This document shows positions 55,181 through 64,000 of a stretch of 64,000 nucleotides of DNA, piece by piece. A program made the translations under genes and the position numbers. The DNA comes from Aquipseudomonas guryensis (lineage in GTDB: Bacteria > Pseudomonadota > Gammaproteobacteria > Pseudomonadales > Pseudomonadaceae). The notes under the pieces were generated by a model, which was given only the letters and a program-made list of their open reading frames with translations, did no database searches and was not told the origin of the DNA. Where the stretch lies: contig NZ_JACJFN010000005.1 of the NCBI RefSeq assembly GCF_014164785.1, positions 241,622 to 305,621 of the forward strand, in the 5' to 3' direction. Position 1 is the first letter of the stretch, and the number at the start of each line of letters is the position of its first letter.

Positions 55181-55974
55181 ACGGCCGGCTTCCAGCGCTG
55201 CATCACCCGGCGCATGGCCTGCCACAGCTCGCGCTTGCGCGCGGGCTCGTCCATCAGCAGCTCCAGCCCCGGCAGCGCCCAGGCCGGACCGAGGCCGTCG
55301 ATGGTCAGCTCGCGGTTGTAGCTGTCGGCATCGCCTTCGCCAGCGAAGCGGATGGCCGGCAGACCAACCAGCCACAGGCAGGCACAGGGCTGGCTTTCCA
55401 GCTGGCCAGCGAGCACGCCCTGCACATAGTCACGGGCCGCATCCGGGCCCTGGTCGAGGTTGCCGCGCGACAGCAGCGGCCAGCGGATCGGCGAGCCGTC
55501 GCCAACCTGCTGCGGGCTGTCCGGCAGGCCGGCGGCGCGCAGCAGGTCTTTCAATAGAAGGTAGGCCGGGTCGCGGCTCTGGAACGACTCGCCGGTGGGC
55601 AGTTCGACCAGCAGGGCGCAGTCGCCGGCCCGCAGCAGCTGCAGGGCGAAGCGTGGCGGCGCCACGGGGGCAGCCCGAGTCGGCGCCGGGGTGTCGTCTT
55701 CGGCGGGGGCCGGTTCGGCCTTGATCATCGGTTTGGGCATCGGCACCGCCGGGCGCGGTATTTCGATGCTCGGGCGGGACGCCGGCGCTTCTTCGCGTGC
55801 TACGGCAGGGGCGGCAGCCACCACCGGCGGCGCGACAACCTGCGGCTCCGGCTCCAGCAATGGCAGCAGCAGCTCGGCCCGCGACGGCGCGGCAAAAGGC
55901 AACACACTACGCGGCAGCCAGCTGACCACCTGCATGGCAGTCAGATAGGCGCGGCGACGGGCTTCTTCGATCAA
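55177..55974 (-). CDS. Hypothetical protein upstream of rimI, Pro/Ala-rich linker
   Basis: This protein of about 265 residues has an N-terminal helix (EEARRRAYLTAMQVVSWLPR), a proline/alanine/glutamate-rich linker of ~80 residues (about 45-125), and a C-terminal alpha/beta domain (LQLLRAGDCALLVELPTG and QPCACLWLVGLPAIRF). It overlaps rimI by 4 bases; the same pairing occurs in other pseudomonads, but I do not know its function. No ATG precedes the conserved helix. The TTG at 55974 with AGGAA upstream is my choice, with an internal ATG at 55935 as the alternative. Confidence 0.75.
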   Translation of the reverse strand: MIEEARRRAYLTAMQVVSWLPRSVLPFAAPSRAELLLPLLEPEPQVVAPPVVAAAPAVAREEAPASRPSIEIPRPAVPMPKPMIKAEPAPAEDDTPAPTRAAPVAPPRFALQLLRAGDCALLVELPTGESFQSRDPAYLLLKDLLRAAGLPDSPQQVGDGSPIRWPLLSRGNLDQGPDAARDYVQGVLAGQLESQPCACLWLVGLPAIRFAGEGDADSYNRELTIDGLGPAWALPGLELLMDEPARKRELWQAMRRVMQRWKPAV

Positions 55975-56148
55975 GGCTGACAGTTCCTGTGGCGGGCGGC
56001 GGGTCCGCTCTGATGGGCGGGAATTGTGGCCTGAATCGCCGCTTCGGGGAAGGCCGACGGGCGTTTCGACACCCGGTCGGCCAGTCCGCGACCTTTGCAG
56101 TACAATTCCGCGCTTTATAAGAAAGCAGCCAGCAGAACGGATGCCCCG

Positions 56149-57399
56149 ATGATTGACCCCAAGCGCGTATTGCGCGCCCTCGCCGAGCACTGGACGCTAC
56201 TCGAACCGCTGTGCGAGCGCTTCGATGCCGGCACCCTGAGCCTGGTGGAACTGCGCAACCAGCTCGGTGCCCAGCTGCCCGAGGGCAGCCCCGCCGACAT
56301 CACCGCCCTGCTCGACCAGTGGATTCGCCTGGATATCCTGGTGCCGGTGGCCAAGAGCCCCAATCGCTTCGAGCTGAACGCGCAGATCCACGACTTCCTC
56401 GCCTACCTGCGCCGCGAACACCGCCTGGGCCTGTGCCTGGAGATCGAAGCCTACCTGCGCCACCTGGAGCGCCTGGCCGGTTATATCCAGGACGCCTTCG
56501 AGATCCGCGACGGCAACGACCTGGCGCGTCAGCTACGTCTGCTCGATATGCGCGTACGCGATGTACTGAAGAAGCTCGGCAACGACGAGCAGGCACTGAT
56601 CGGCGTGGCCGAACGGGCCAAGACCAGCGACCGGCAGATTCCGCTGCGCCAGCGCTACGCCGAAGTGCTGGCGACCTGGGACGAGTACGTCGAGCCGATG
56701 ATCCAGCTGGTCGCCGCCGACGGTGCCTTCGAGCAAGGCGTGCGCCGCGTCGAGCAGGTGCTGCTCAAGCTGCTCGGCGAACAGCAGCGCCTCGGCCAAC
56801 TGGTCGACGACGACCTGCTGCTGCGCACCCACGCGCGCATTCTGGAAATGCAGACCACCGCCCAGCTGACCCTGCGCAAGGCCCGCGAGCTGCTGCTGCC
56901 GCTGCGCGAGGAAGCGCGCCGGCACAATGCCGTGACCCGTGGCGCGGCGCTGGCCCTGGCGGCGATCCGCAAGAAGGGCCTGGACGCCGTGCCGCAGGCC
57001 TCGCTGCCACTGCACACGCGCCCGCAGAGCACCTTCCTCGGCACCGCCTCGCAGGTCGAGGCCTACGTCTACGCCCTGGCCCGCTTCGAGCCCAAGCCAT
57101 CGCAGTTCCCCAAGGCCAGCAGCACGCGCAAGGGCGAGCCGCAACGCGCGCCCCGCACCGCCCGCGAGATGATCGAGCGCTGCGAGCAGGCCCTGCCGCT
57201 GCCGGACCTGATGGGCTGGCTGCTGGAGCAGGAACCGACTGGCGCCACCGACGAATTGCTTTACTGGTTCTCGCGCCTGTCCCGCGACAGCCGCTTCCAG
57301 CGTGAGCGCCTCGAGCGCCGCGACTACCTCACCCGCGAGCATCAGGTCAGCCTGAGCTCCTACGCCCTGATCAAGCCGGCCGGGACCACTACCGCATGA
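56149..57399 (+). CDS. mksF: MksF, kleisin-like subunit of MksBEF condensin
   Basis: This 416-residue, helical, soluble protein is the first gene of an operon whose third gene is an SMC-like ATPase. The arrangement and lengths match MksF-MksE-MksB of P. aeruginosa, a chromosome-organising condensin. The N-terminal part (MIDPKRVLRALAEHWTLLEP) has a winged-helix look and the middle is helical with coiled-coil propensity. The ATG at 56149 is the best start. Its stop overlaps the mksE start (ATGA). No motif proves the kleisin fold; context carries much of the weight. Confidence 0.85.
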   Translation: MIDPKRVLRALAEHWTLLEPLCERFDAGTLSLVELRNQLGAQLPEGSPADITALLDQWIRLDILVPVAKSPNRFELNAQIHDFLAYLRREHRLGLCLEIEAYLRHLERLAGYIQDAFEIRDGNDLARQLRLLDMRVRDVLKKLGNDEQALIGVAERAKTSDRQIPLRQRYAEVLATWDEYVEPMIQLVAADGAFEQGVRRVEQVLLKLLGEQQRLGQLVDDDLLLRTHARILEMQTTAQLTLRKARELLLPLREEARRHNAVTRGAALALAAIRKKGLDAVPQASLPLHTRPQSTFLGTASQVEAYVYALARFEPKPSQFPKASSTRKGEPQRAPRTAREMIERCEQALPLPDLMGWLLEQEPTGATDELLYWFSRLSRDSRFQRERLERRDYLTREHQVSLSSYALIKPAGTTTA

Positions 57400-58100
57400 A
57401 TATCGACCTGAAAGAACTGACCCAGCTGGCGCCGATCTTCCGCGAGCTGTTCAAGGGCTACCACATCAGCCGCCGCGACCCGGAGCTGTACACCCAGCTG
57501 TCCAACCTGCAGGACCAGTACCGCGCGCTGTTCAAGTCGCTCGGCTACGAGCTTACCTGCGACACCCGCGGCTTCTACTACTTCGTCCCCGAGCAGATGG
57601 GCGCCCAGGTCAACAAGACCGCCCAGCGCCTGGCGCTGTTCACCTTCATCCTGGTAGAGCACCTCGCCGACCAGGGCCGCGACCCGCTGGCCGTGCTCGA
57701 TGGCGGCAGCCTCGGCCGCGACGAGCTGCCGCCGCTGCTAGAGAAGTACAAGGACCTGTTCCTGCAGGCCGAAGTCACCACCCAGGAAGAACTGGAAGAG
57801 AAGGTCATGCGCCGCCTGGTCCAGCTCGGCTTCGCCAGCGAGGACAACGGCGTGTACCGCTTCCTCGCGCCGATGCACCGCTTCCTCGACGTGTGCCTGT
57901 CCGTGCAACAGGACCGCGATCTGGCTGCCAGCCTGCACAGCGCCCTGCCGCTGCCGACGCCGGTGCTGGTCGCCGATGAGGTCGAGGACGAGATCGTGAT
58001 CATCGAGCCGGCCGAAGAAATCGCCCGCGAAGAAAACGAGGAAGACGCCCTGGCCCGCGCCATGGCCGAAGAACGTGAAGCCCAGGAGATCGACGCATGA
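57396..58100 (+). CDS. mksE: MksE, condensin accessory subunit
   Basis: This 234-residue protein resembles MukE-type winged-helix dimers: LAPIFRELFKGYHISRRDPE at the N-terminus, AQRLALFTFILVEHLADQG in the middle and an acidic tail (AEEIAREENEEDALARAMAEE). Overlapping start and stop codons on both sides (ATGA with mksF and mksB) fix its place as the second subunit gene. Confidence 0.88.
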   Translation: MNIDLKELTQLAPIFRELFKGYHISRRDPELYTQLSNLQDQYRALFKSLGYELTCDTRGFYYFVPEQMGAQVNKTAQRLALFTFILVEHLADQGRDPLAVLDGGSLGRDELPPLLEKYKDLFLQAEVTTQEELEEKVMRRLVQLGFASEDNGVYRFLAPMHRFLDVCLSVQQDRDLAASLHSALPLPTPVLVADEVEDEIVIIEPAEEIAREENEEDALARAMAEEREAQEIDA

Positions 58101-60916
58101 GCCAGGAACGCTACGGCATCCGCCGCTTCGCCCTGCTGAACACCGCCGGCTACAGCCTCGGCCTGTTTCCGCTGGAAAACCCGCTGTCGGTGTACGGCGC
58201 CAACAACCTGGGTAAATCGGCGTCAATCAACGCCCTGCAGTTCCCGATCCTGGCGCGCATGTCCGACATGAGCTTCGGCAAGTACAGCCTGGAGGCCTCG
58301 CGCAAGTTCTACTTCGCCAGCGACACCAGCTACATCCTGGTCGAGATTGCCCTGCCCCACGGCCCCCACGTGATCGGCGTGGCCGGGCGCGGCCCGGGTG
58401 GCGGCTTCGGTCACCAGTTCTTCGCCTACCGCGGCGAGCTGGACCTGCAGCACTACCAGAGCAACGGCACCTGCCTGCGCCAGCGCGAGCTGTTCAACAA
58501 CCTCGGCCAGGCCGGCATCGTCGCCTATGAGCTGAAACCGGAAGAGCTGCGCCGCCTGCTGGTCGGCGGGCACACTTCGATTCCGCTGGACCTGACCCTG
58601 ATCCCGCTGCGCTCCACCAGCGAGCAGAGCCTGAAGACCTTCCGCGCCCTGTTCATCAACCTGCTGCACATGCGCGAGATCACCGCGGCCAAGCTCAAGC
58701 AGCTGTTCCTCGATGCCTTCGAGCACAGCCTGCGCTCGGGCAGCGTCGATTACATCGCCGCCACCGAAGAAGCCTTCCGCGACGTGCGCCGCATGGAGCA
58801 GGACTACCAGGCGCTGGTCACCGCCGGCCCGCTGATCGAGGCGCTGTCCGCTGGCGTGGCCCAGCGCGAAGTGCTGCGCGGCAAGCTGCATCGCCTGTCG
58901 CCGCTGCTGGATAGCCTGCTCGGTACCTGGCAGGATTACGCCGGCGCCCGCCGTGACGAGCTGCTGACCCAACATGAGCACTACCGCGCCGAGCAGGATG
59001 GCCTGCAGCACGAACAGCGCGGCGGCACCCAGGAGCTGATGCGACTGGAGCGCGAGATCAGCGAGATCCAGCGCTGGATGGGTGAGCTGGCGGTACTTAA
59101 GAACCGCTTCGCCCTGGTCGACGATGTGAAAGTGCTGGAAGCCCAGCTGCTCGCCGCCAAGGATGCCCACGACGAACTGGCCGGCGCCCTTGCGCAGTCG
59201 CGGCAGTTCTCCGCCGAGGACCTGGACGAGCGTCTGCGCGATCTGGAGAAACGCCTGAAGTCGGTCAAGCAGCAGCTCGACCACGCCGACAACAACAGCT
59301 ACTCGCGCCTGCGCGAGGAGTTCAGCCAGGCCGATGTCGACCGCCTGATGCGCCTGTTCAACGGCCAGCTGTTCAGCCTGCCGCTGGGCGAGAAAGGCAT
59401 CCAGGCCGAAGGCGATGACTGGGTCAAGGCCGTCGAGGCGGTGCTGGATCGCTTCAAGGGCGATCACTTCGAAGTGCCCGGCCTGTCCATCGACCTCTCA
59501 CACATCGAGCCGCCGGCCCTGCAGGCCCTGGCCGACCGCGCGGCGCTACGCGATCAGCGCGACCGCCTGGAGCGCGAGCTCAAACAACTGAAGACCCAGC
59601 AGGCGGTGGCCGCCGACCGCGCGGCGAGCAAGGCCCAGGCCGAGCAGCTGTACAAGGACGTGCTGGACGCGCAGAAGGCGCTGGAAGACTTCCGCCGCTG
59701 CCAGACCCTGTCCGCCGAGGATGCCAGCAAGCTGGAGCAGCTGGCGCAGCTGGAGGCCGCCCAGGACGAACTCAAGCGTGCGGCGGATGCCTTCACCGAG
59801 CGCGTGCAGCAACTGTCCGCCAAGCTGCAGCTGGTCGGTCGGCAACTGGCCGATCTGGAAGCCAAGCAGCGCACCCTGGAAGACGCCCTGCGCCGTCGCC
59901 AGCTGCTGCCGGCCGATCTGCCGTTCGGCACGCCGTTCATGGACCCGGTCGACGACTCTCTGGACAACCTGCAACCGCTGCTCAACGACTACCAGGACAG
60001 CTGGCAGGCGCTGCAGCGCATCGACGGGCAGATCGAGGCGCTGTACGCCCAGGTGCGCCTGAAGGGCGTGGCCAAGTTCGACAGCGAAGACGACGTCGAG
60101 CGTCGCCTGCACCTGCTGGTCAACGCCTACGCGCACCGCCAGGACGAAGCCCTCACCCTGGCCAAGGCGCGCCGTGCTGCCGTGACGGATATTGCCCGTA
60201 CCCTGCGCAATATCCGCAGCGACTACGACAACCTGGAACACCAGCTGGCGCTGTTCAACCGCGAGATCAACAAGCGCCAGGTGTCCAACCTGGAGAGCTT
60301 CCGCATCGTTCTGGCCCCGAACAAGGACGCCCTCAAGCACATCGACCAGATCATCCACAGCGCTGGCCAGTACGAGGAAGGCGAGACCCTGTCGGTGTTC
60401 GACCTGCAGCAGAGCGGTGATCAGGACGCCAAGAACGAGGAAGCCAAGGAGTACCTGGCGCGCCTGGTCGCGGCCAACCACAACCAGCTGGGTCTCAAGG
60501 ACCTGTTCGAGCTGGCCTTCGAGATCACCAAGGTCGGCGGCCAGCCGGTGATGCACACCGACATCGACGGCGCGGCATCCAACGGCACCACCATGACCAT
60601 CAAGGCGCTGACCAACATGTACCTGTTGCTGCACCTGATGGATCGCGAGCAGGCCGGCAAGGTGCGCCTGCCCTACTACCTCGACGAGGCGGCGGACATC
60701 GACGAGCGCAACCAGCAGGCGCTGATCGAGACCAGCCTGCAACTGGGCTTCGTGCCGATTCTCGCCTCGGTGAAACCGCAGGTGTCGGCCACGGTGGCCA
60801 TCGACCTGGAAGGTGGCAGCGGGCCGAACGGTATCTATATCGACGAGGCAGACTGGAAGTACATCAAGCGCCGCGAGGTGGTGAAAGCCGCCGAGCCGGA
60901 AGGCCAGCCGGCCTGA
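58097..60916 (+). CDS. mksB: MksB, SMC-like condensin ATPase
   Basis: This 939-residue ATPase has a P-loop YGANNLGKSASINAL (Lys40) and Walker B LPYYLDEAADIDERNQQ (Asp863). These are separated by long coiled coils (e.g. LERELKQLKTQQAVAADRAA) and a central hinge-like region near residues 420-480. The shorter length versus MukB (~1480) is typical for MksB. The complex compacts DNA in parallel with SMC-ScpAB. No mksG/jetD-type nuclease gene follows; the next gene is a convergent PepSY protein. This suggests a chromosome-organising rather than plasmid-defence role. Confidence 0.93.
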   Translation: MSQERYGIRRFALLNTAGYSLGLFPLENPLSVYGANNLGKSASINALQFPILARMSDMSFGKYSLEASRKFYFASDTSYILVEIALPHGPHVIGVAGRGPGGGFGHQFFAYRGELDLQHYQSNGTCLRQRELFNNLGQAGIVAYELKPEELRRLLVGGHTSIPLDLTLIPLRSTSEQSLKTFRALFINLLHMREITAAKLKQLFLDAFEHSLRSGSVDYIAATEEAFRDVRRMEQDYQALVTAGPLIEALSAGVAQREVLRGKLHRLSPLLDSLLGTWQDYAGARRDELLTQHEHYRAEQDGLQHEQRGGTQELMRLEREISEIQRWMGELAVLKNRFALVDDVKVLEAQLLAAKDAHDELAGALAQSRQFSAEDLDERLRDLEKRLKSVKQQLDHADNNSYSRLREEFSQADVDRLMRLFNGQLFSLPLGEKGIQAEGDDWVKAVEAVLDRFKGDHFEVPGLSIDLSHIEPPALQALADRAALRDQRDRLERELKQLKTQQAVAADRAASKAQAEQLYKDVLDAQKALEDFRRCQTLSAEDASKLEQLAQLEAAQDELKRAADAFTERVQQLSAKLQLVGRQLADLEAKQRTLEDALRRRQLLPADLPFGTPFMDPVDDSLDNLQPLLNDYQDSWQALQRIDGQIEALYAQVRLKGVAKFDSEDDVERRLHLLVNAYAHRQDEALTLAKARRAAVTDIARTLRNIRSDYDNLEHQLALFNREINKRQVSNLESFRIVLAPNKDALKHIDQIIHSAGQYEEGETLSVFDLQQSGDQDAKNEEAKEYLARLVAANHNQLGLKDLFELAFEITKVGGQPVMHTDIDGAASNGTTMTIKALTNMYLLLHLMDREQAGKVRLPYYLDEAADIDERNQQALIETSLQLGFVPILASVKPQVSATVAIDLEGGSGPNGIYIDEADWKYIKRREVVKAAEPEGQPA

Positions 60917-60922
60917 GGCTAG

Positions 60923-60976
60923 CCCGGATGCAATCCGGGAGCAGGAAACGACAAGGGCCGCATCAGCGGCCCTTTC
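60923..60976. terminator. Hairpins ending mksB and the PepSY gene
   Basis: AAGGGCCGC (60953-60961) and GCGGCCCTT (60966-60974) form a 9-bp stem with loop ATCA, next to short T and A runs, so it may act on both convergent genes. A separate repeat hairpin, CCCGGAT-GCA-ATCCGGG, lies at 60923-60939. Confidence 0.7.
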
Positions 60977-60992
60977 GTTATCTGGCGATCAA

Positions 60993-61301
60993 TCAATCGT
61001 CGCGCTGGTCTTTGAGGATCTGGCCATTGGTGGCGTCCAGTTCCAGGTCCCATTGCACGTTCTGCGCGTCACGCAGTTCGACCTGGTAGATGTAGCGACC
61101 GTATTCCTCTTCCAGCTCGGTCTCCTCGACCTTGCTGCCTGGGTGCTTGGCAATGGCTGCTTCGTTGAGTTTCTCGAAGCTCTGGATGGTGCCAGCATCG
61201 CGCAGTTTCAGCGCTTCATCCGGGCCCAGGTCTCGGGCCTGGGCGATCCCGGCAGTGGCGGCAAGGGTAGTGATGGCAAACAGGGCAGTCAGCTTGTTCA
61301 T
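60993..61301 (-). CDS. PepSY-domain secreted protein
   Basis: This 102-residue protein has a signal peptide (MNKLTALFAITTLAATAGIAQA) and a single PepSY unit ending with the typical YRYIYQVELRD-like strand (here YGRYIYQVELRDAQNVQWDL) and ATNGQILKDQRDD. Such small periplasmic proteins often accompany two-component systems, but none is present here. The ATG at 61301 follows GGAG. Its role is unknown. Confidence 0.9.
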   Translation of the reverse strand: MNKLTALFAITTLAATAGIAQARDLGPDEALKLRDAGTIQSFEKLNEAAIAKHPGSKVEETELEEEYGRYIYQVELRDAQNVQWDLELDATNGQILKDQRDD

Positions 61302-61392
61302 GTTCAGTCTCCGCTAGGGGTAGTTGGTTTCGACAGGAACCAAGATAACCGTTGCGACTTAACTCAAGCTGAATCTGCCCAGCGCCCTCACC

Positions 61393-63693
61393 TTACTTGT
61401 CCAGTACGATCTTCGGCGCCCACTTCAGCCACTCTTCGCTGACCTCATCGTTCAACGCATAGGTCTGCCCTGGCTGCGCAGGTCCACCCATCAATGCATT
61501 GTCCGGAGTGGCAAACGCAATACCGCCCTCCAGCAAGGCCTCAAGCGACTCGGTGCGTACTTTCAGACCTTTGAACAAGCCTGCTTCGACCCCAATACCG
61601 CTGGCATTCCAGAAGCGCGTACCACTGCGCACCAGAGGTGCATAACGCGGTTCAATAAGCGCGTGGATCAACACGCGATCAGAGGTTGGCCCCAACTCGA
61701 AATGGGTCACCTTGCCCACCGGAACTTCCCTGTAGCTCACCACCACGCCCGGCTTGATCGACCCCCGGCGAGCGGTGCTCAGTACGACACGCAGGCCTGT
61801 TTCGCGCACATCAGCAGTGGGCGCCTGCATACGCGCCTCGAAATAGGCCTGAGGCTTGCCCGCCTTGTCCGCCGGAGAAACTTCTAGGTACTGGCCACTG
61901 ACCAGCGTTTCCAGGTTGGCAGTGCGCGCCAGACCCAACTCGGGTTTGACCACCCAGAAAGTGCTGCCAACACTGGCAATCCGCGCAGTCGCCTTGGTAA
62001 TACGGGCATTGAGCAGCACGGCTTGCAGATCATCGGTCAGCTCGACGGTTTCTACCTTGCCCACCTCGATGCCTTTGTAACGGATCGGTGTGCCTGGATT
62101 GAGGCCATCACCACTGACAACCTTGATCTGAATGGTTACGCCTTCCTGCAGTGCTTTTTCCCGATCCTCATGCAGCGTGAAGCGTTGGATCTTGCGACTG
62201 ACAGGAGCACTCAGATTCGGTGTATCGAATGCCACACCGCCGGCCAGCAAGCTCTGCAAGGACTCGCTCTTGACCTTAATCCCCGAGAGCCCGCCGGTAA
62301 GGCTGATGCCACTGGCGTTCCAGAAACGTGTAGAGCTGTTAACCAGCTTGGCGTACTCGGGTTCGATGTGCGCCCCTAGGACCACACGCTTCTGATCTTT
62401 GGCGAACTGGTAACTCTGGATACTACCGACCTTGACCTGGCGATAGAGAATCGGGCTACCCACTTCCAGAGAGCCCAAATTGTCACTGAATAGAACCAGA
62501 TGCAGGCCCGGCGCGCCCAGATCCAGCGGCGGTGCCTTGTCGCGAGCAACAAACTCGCGAACCTGTGCGCCTCCGGTTTCGCCTGGACGAATGGCAATGT
62601 AGTTACCCTTGACCAGGGCTTCCAAACCCGTGATGCCGGCTAAGGAAATCGACGGTTTGACCATCCAGAAATCCGTACCCTCAACCAGATAGTCTTCGGT
62701 GCGCGGGTCCAGCATCAGCTCGACACTGGCCCCACTCAGATCCTGGTCGACCTTGAAGGTTTTCATGTAGCCAACCTGGATGCCTTTGTACATCACCGGC
62801 GTTCGGCCCGGCTCTAGACCATCGAAGTCATGCAGTTTGAGCGCGACCTTGATGCCAGCCTGGGCGTCATCGAAGTCTTCGTAGAGACGGAATGGCAGGC
62901 TCGGGTCAGTAGGCGGGCTGTCCTTGCGATGCTCAGGTGTAGCAAAGGCGATGCCACCTGCAACGATGCTCGCCAGCGACTCGGTACGCACTTTGACCCC
63001 AGACAGGCCGGCATCTATGGTCACACCGCTGGCATTCCAGAAGCGCGTATGTTTACGCACCAGAGAGGAAAACTCCGGCTGGATGAACAGCTTGATTTCA
63101 ACCGTACTCTGGTCTTCGGCAAGCCGGTAGCTTTTCACCCGGCCAACCTGGATCTGCTTGTAGAACACCGGGCTATCACGGTTCAGCGAGCCGAGACGAT
63201 CAGCCTTGAGCGTCAGGTGAAGCCCCGGAACAGTATCCGCCAATGGTGGTGGCTCGGTCAGGGCAGTGAACTCACGAGTCGGCTCGCCATCACCTGGACT
63301 GGCCGTAATGTAATTACCGGAAACCAGAGTTTCCAAACCGGTAATACCCGCCAGCGAAACACTCGGCTTGACCAGCCAGAAGCGGGTGTTGCTGCGCAGA
63401 TGCTGCTCAACGCGTTTATCCATCTCGATCGTGGCACGCACGCCGCGCTGCTTGCCACTGTCGTCAATTTCAAGCCCGATGACCTTGCCAATCGGCATGC
63501 CTTTGAAAATCACCTCAGTCTTGCCGGCCTGGATCCCGTCGCCGCTGGGGAAGTACACCTGAATCTCGATACCGGCTTGGTTGTAGGCACGCCAGCCCAG
63601 CCAGCCGCCGATCAACAAAGCGATAAGGGGGAGGATCCAGATCGCCGACCAGTTGGTTGTGCGACGGGTTTTGGCTGTTTTTAGCTCGGTCAT
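61393..63693 (-). CDS. Multi-MCE-domain lipid transport protein (PqiB/LetB-like)
   Basis: This 766-residue protein is anchored by one N-terminal membrane helix (SAIWILPLIALLIGGWLGWR). By repeat count it carries six MCE/MlaD domains, each with a core like GIQVGYMKTF, GIEVGKVETV or GMPIGKVIGL. Such proteins form periplasm-spanning tunnels for lipid transfer between membranes. E. coli PqiB has three and LetB seven MCE domains, so this protein lies between. The partner membrane protein (PqiA/LetA) is normally the preceding gene, but here an rRNA operon lies upstream. The start at ATG 63693 gives the anchor helix directly after a short basic leader. Confidence 0.88.
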   Translation of the reverse strand: MTELKTAKTRRTTNWSAIWILPLIALLIGGWLGWRAYNQAGIEIQVYFPSGDGIQAGKTEVIFKGMPIGKVIGLEIDDSGKQRGVRATIEMDKRVEQHLRSNTRFWLVKPSVSLAGITGLETLVSGNYITASPGDGEPTREFTALTEPPPLADTVPGLHLTLKADRLGSLNRDSPVFYKQIQVGRVKSYRLAEDQSTVEIKLFIQPEFSSLVRKHTRFWNASGVTIDAGLSGVKVRTESLASIVAGGIAFATPEHRKDSPPTDPSLPFRLYEDFDDAQAGIKVALKLHDFDGLEPGRTPVMYKGIQVGYMKTFKVDQDLSGASVELMLDPRTEDYLVEGTDFWMVKPSISLAGITGLEALVKGNYIAIRPGETGGAQVREFVARDKAPPLDLGAPGLHLVLFSDNLGSLEVGSPILYRQVKVGSIQSYQFAKDQKRVVLGAHIEPEYAKLVNSSTRFWNASGISLTGGLSGIKVKSESLQSLLAGGVAFDTPNLSAPVSRKIQRFTLHEDREKALQEGVTIQIKVVSGDGLNPGTPIRYKGIEVGKVETVELTDDLQAVLLNARITKATARIASVGSTFWVVKPELGLARTANLETLVSGQYLEVSPADKAGKPQAYFEARMQAPTADVRETGLRVVLSTARRGSIKPGVVVSYREVPVGKVTHFELGPTSDRVLIHALIEPRYAPLVRSGTRFWNASGIGVEAGLFKGLKVRTESLEALLEGGIAFATPDNALMGGPAQPGQTYALNDEVSEEWLKWAPKIVLDK

Positions 63694-63874
63694 GATCGAA
63701 ATCAGACTCCATTCCAGAACGGACGATGCCTAGGGAAAATTTCCCCACAATAAGCAGAAAAGGCCTGCTTGCAAGTAATCGAGTAGAGCAACAGGGCATA
63801 AGGTATCGCAAGGCAAGCAGCGGCGCCTGCTCGCCCGCTAGAAAAGCCACGTTCAAGGCCCGAACTTTTCTAGC

Positions 63875-63923
63875 GCCCAAAGCCAAACCCCCAACCCGTT
63901 TTCACGGATTGGGGGTTTGGGGA
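63875..63923 (-). terminator. rRNA operon terminator
   Basis: CCAAACCCCCAA (63883-63894) and TTGGGGGTTTGG (63909-63920) form a perfect 12-bp stem just beyond the 3' end of the 5S gene on the minus strand, followed in that direction by CTTTGG. It is a strong hairpin with a weak T tract. Confidence 0.7.
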
Positions 63924-63928
63924 TAGGA

Positions 63929-64000
63929 GCTTGACGATGACCTACTCTCACATGGGGAAGCCCCACACTACCATCGGCGATGCGTCGTTTCACTACTGAG
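63929..64000 (-). rRNA. rrf: 5S ribosomal RNA, 3' part
   Basis: Read on the minus strand, the window end gives the last ~72 bases of a Pseudomonas 5S rRNA, including CGCCGATGGTAGTGTGGGG and CCCATGTGAGAGTAGGTCA. The 5' part, and by inference the 23S and 16S genes, lie beyond the window. The exact mature 3' end is uncertain by a few bases. Confidence 0.93.

Overview
The window looks like chromosomal DNA of a Pseudomonas-type gammaproteobacterium. It has GC-rich codon use, Pseudomonas REP hairpins, and a housekeeping order (pagL-murI-moeB-prmC-prfA-hemA, TPR lipoprotein, lolB-ispE-tRNA-Gln-prs-rplY-pth-ychF-tRNA-Met, then can, rimI, mksFEB, an MCE protein and an rRNA operon) that I recall from the P. 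aeruginosa chromosome. No prophage, CRISPR array or complete insertion sequence was found.

Bases 1-24500 are mostly accessory or regulatory. They hold two cyclic-di-GMP proteins (a MASE3-GGDEF-EAL hybrid and a GAF-PAS-GGDEF cyclase), an FAD amine oxidase, a lipoprotein whose stop codon touches a TA-flanked MITE-like element, and two old-yellow-enzyme reductases with divergent regulators (LysR and MerR type). They also hold a hemerythrin-tailed P1B metal ATPase, katG, a 1-Cys peroxiredoxin, an EamA exporter/LysR pair, a LysR/short-chain dehydrogenase pair and a ribosome-hibernation-factor paralogue. Many of these genes handle oxidants, electrophiles or metals.

Bases 24600-29424 carry valS and nhaD with a coupled winged-helix gene. 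Bases 29425-38109 hold the most notable system: a tightly coupled nine-gene cluster (DUF523/DUF1722, LitR/CarH-like MerR regulator, DNA photolyase, NTF2-like protein, SDR, FAD amine-oxidase-like flavoprotein, DUF1365, cyclopropane-synthase-like methyltransferase, DUF2878). It sits behind one sigma70-like promoter studded with TGTACA boxes. The simplest reading is a light- or singlet-oxygen-responsive operon combining DNA photorepair with membrane fatty-acid modification. The LitR protein lacks the usual B12 ligands, so an external light sensor is expected, and none is encoded here.

Bases 38110-39610 carry a small orphan lipoprotein gene between two diverged inverted copies of a ~220-260 bp repeat. 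From 39611 to 52800 the window is core housekeeping: lipid A deacylase, peptidoglycan precursor, translation termination, tetrapyrrole entry, lipoprotein sorting, isoprenoid, PRPP and ribosome-related genes with three tRNAs (two identical tRNA-Gln and tRNA-Met).

Bases 52900-64000 hold tRNA-Leu, an EamA transporter, carbonic anhydrase, RimI and an upstream hypothetical protein, the MksFEB condensin operon, a PepSY protein, a six-domain MCE envelope lipid-transport protein, and the 3' end of a 5S rRNA gene on the minus strand.
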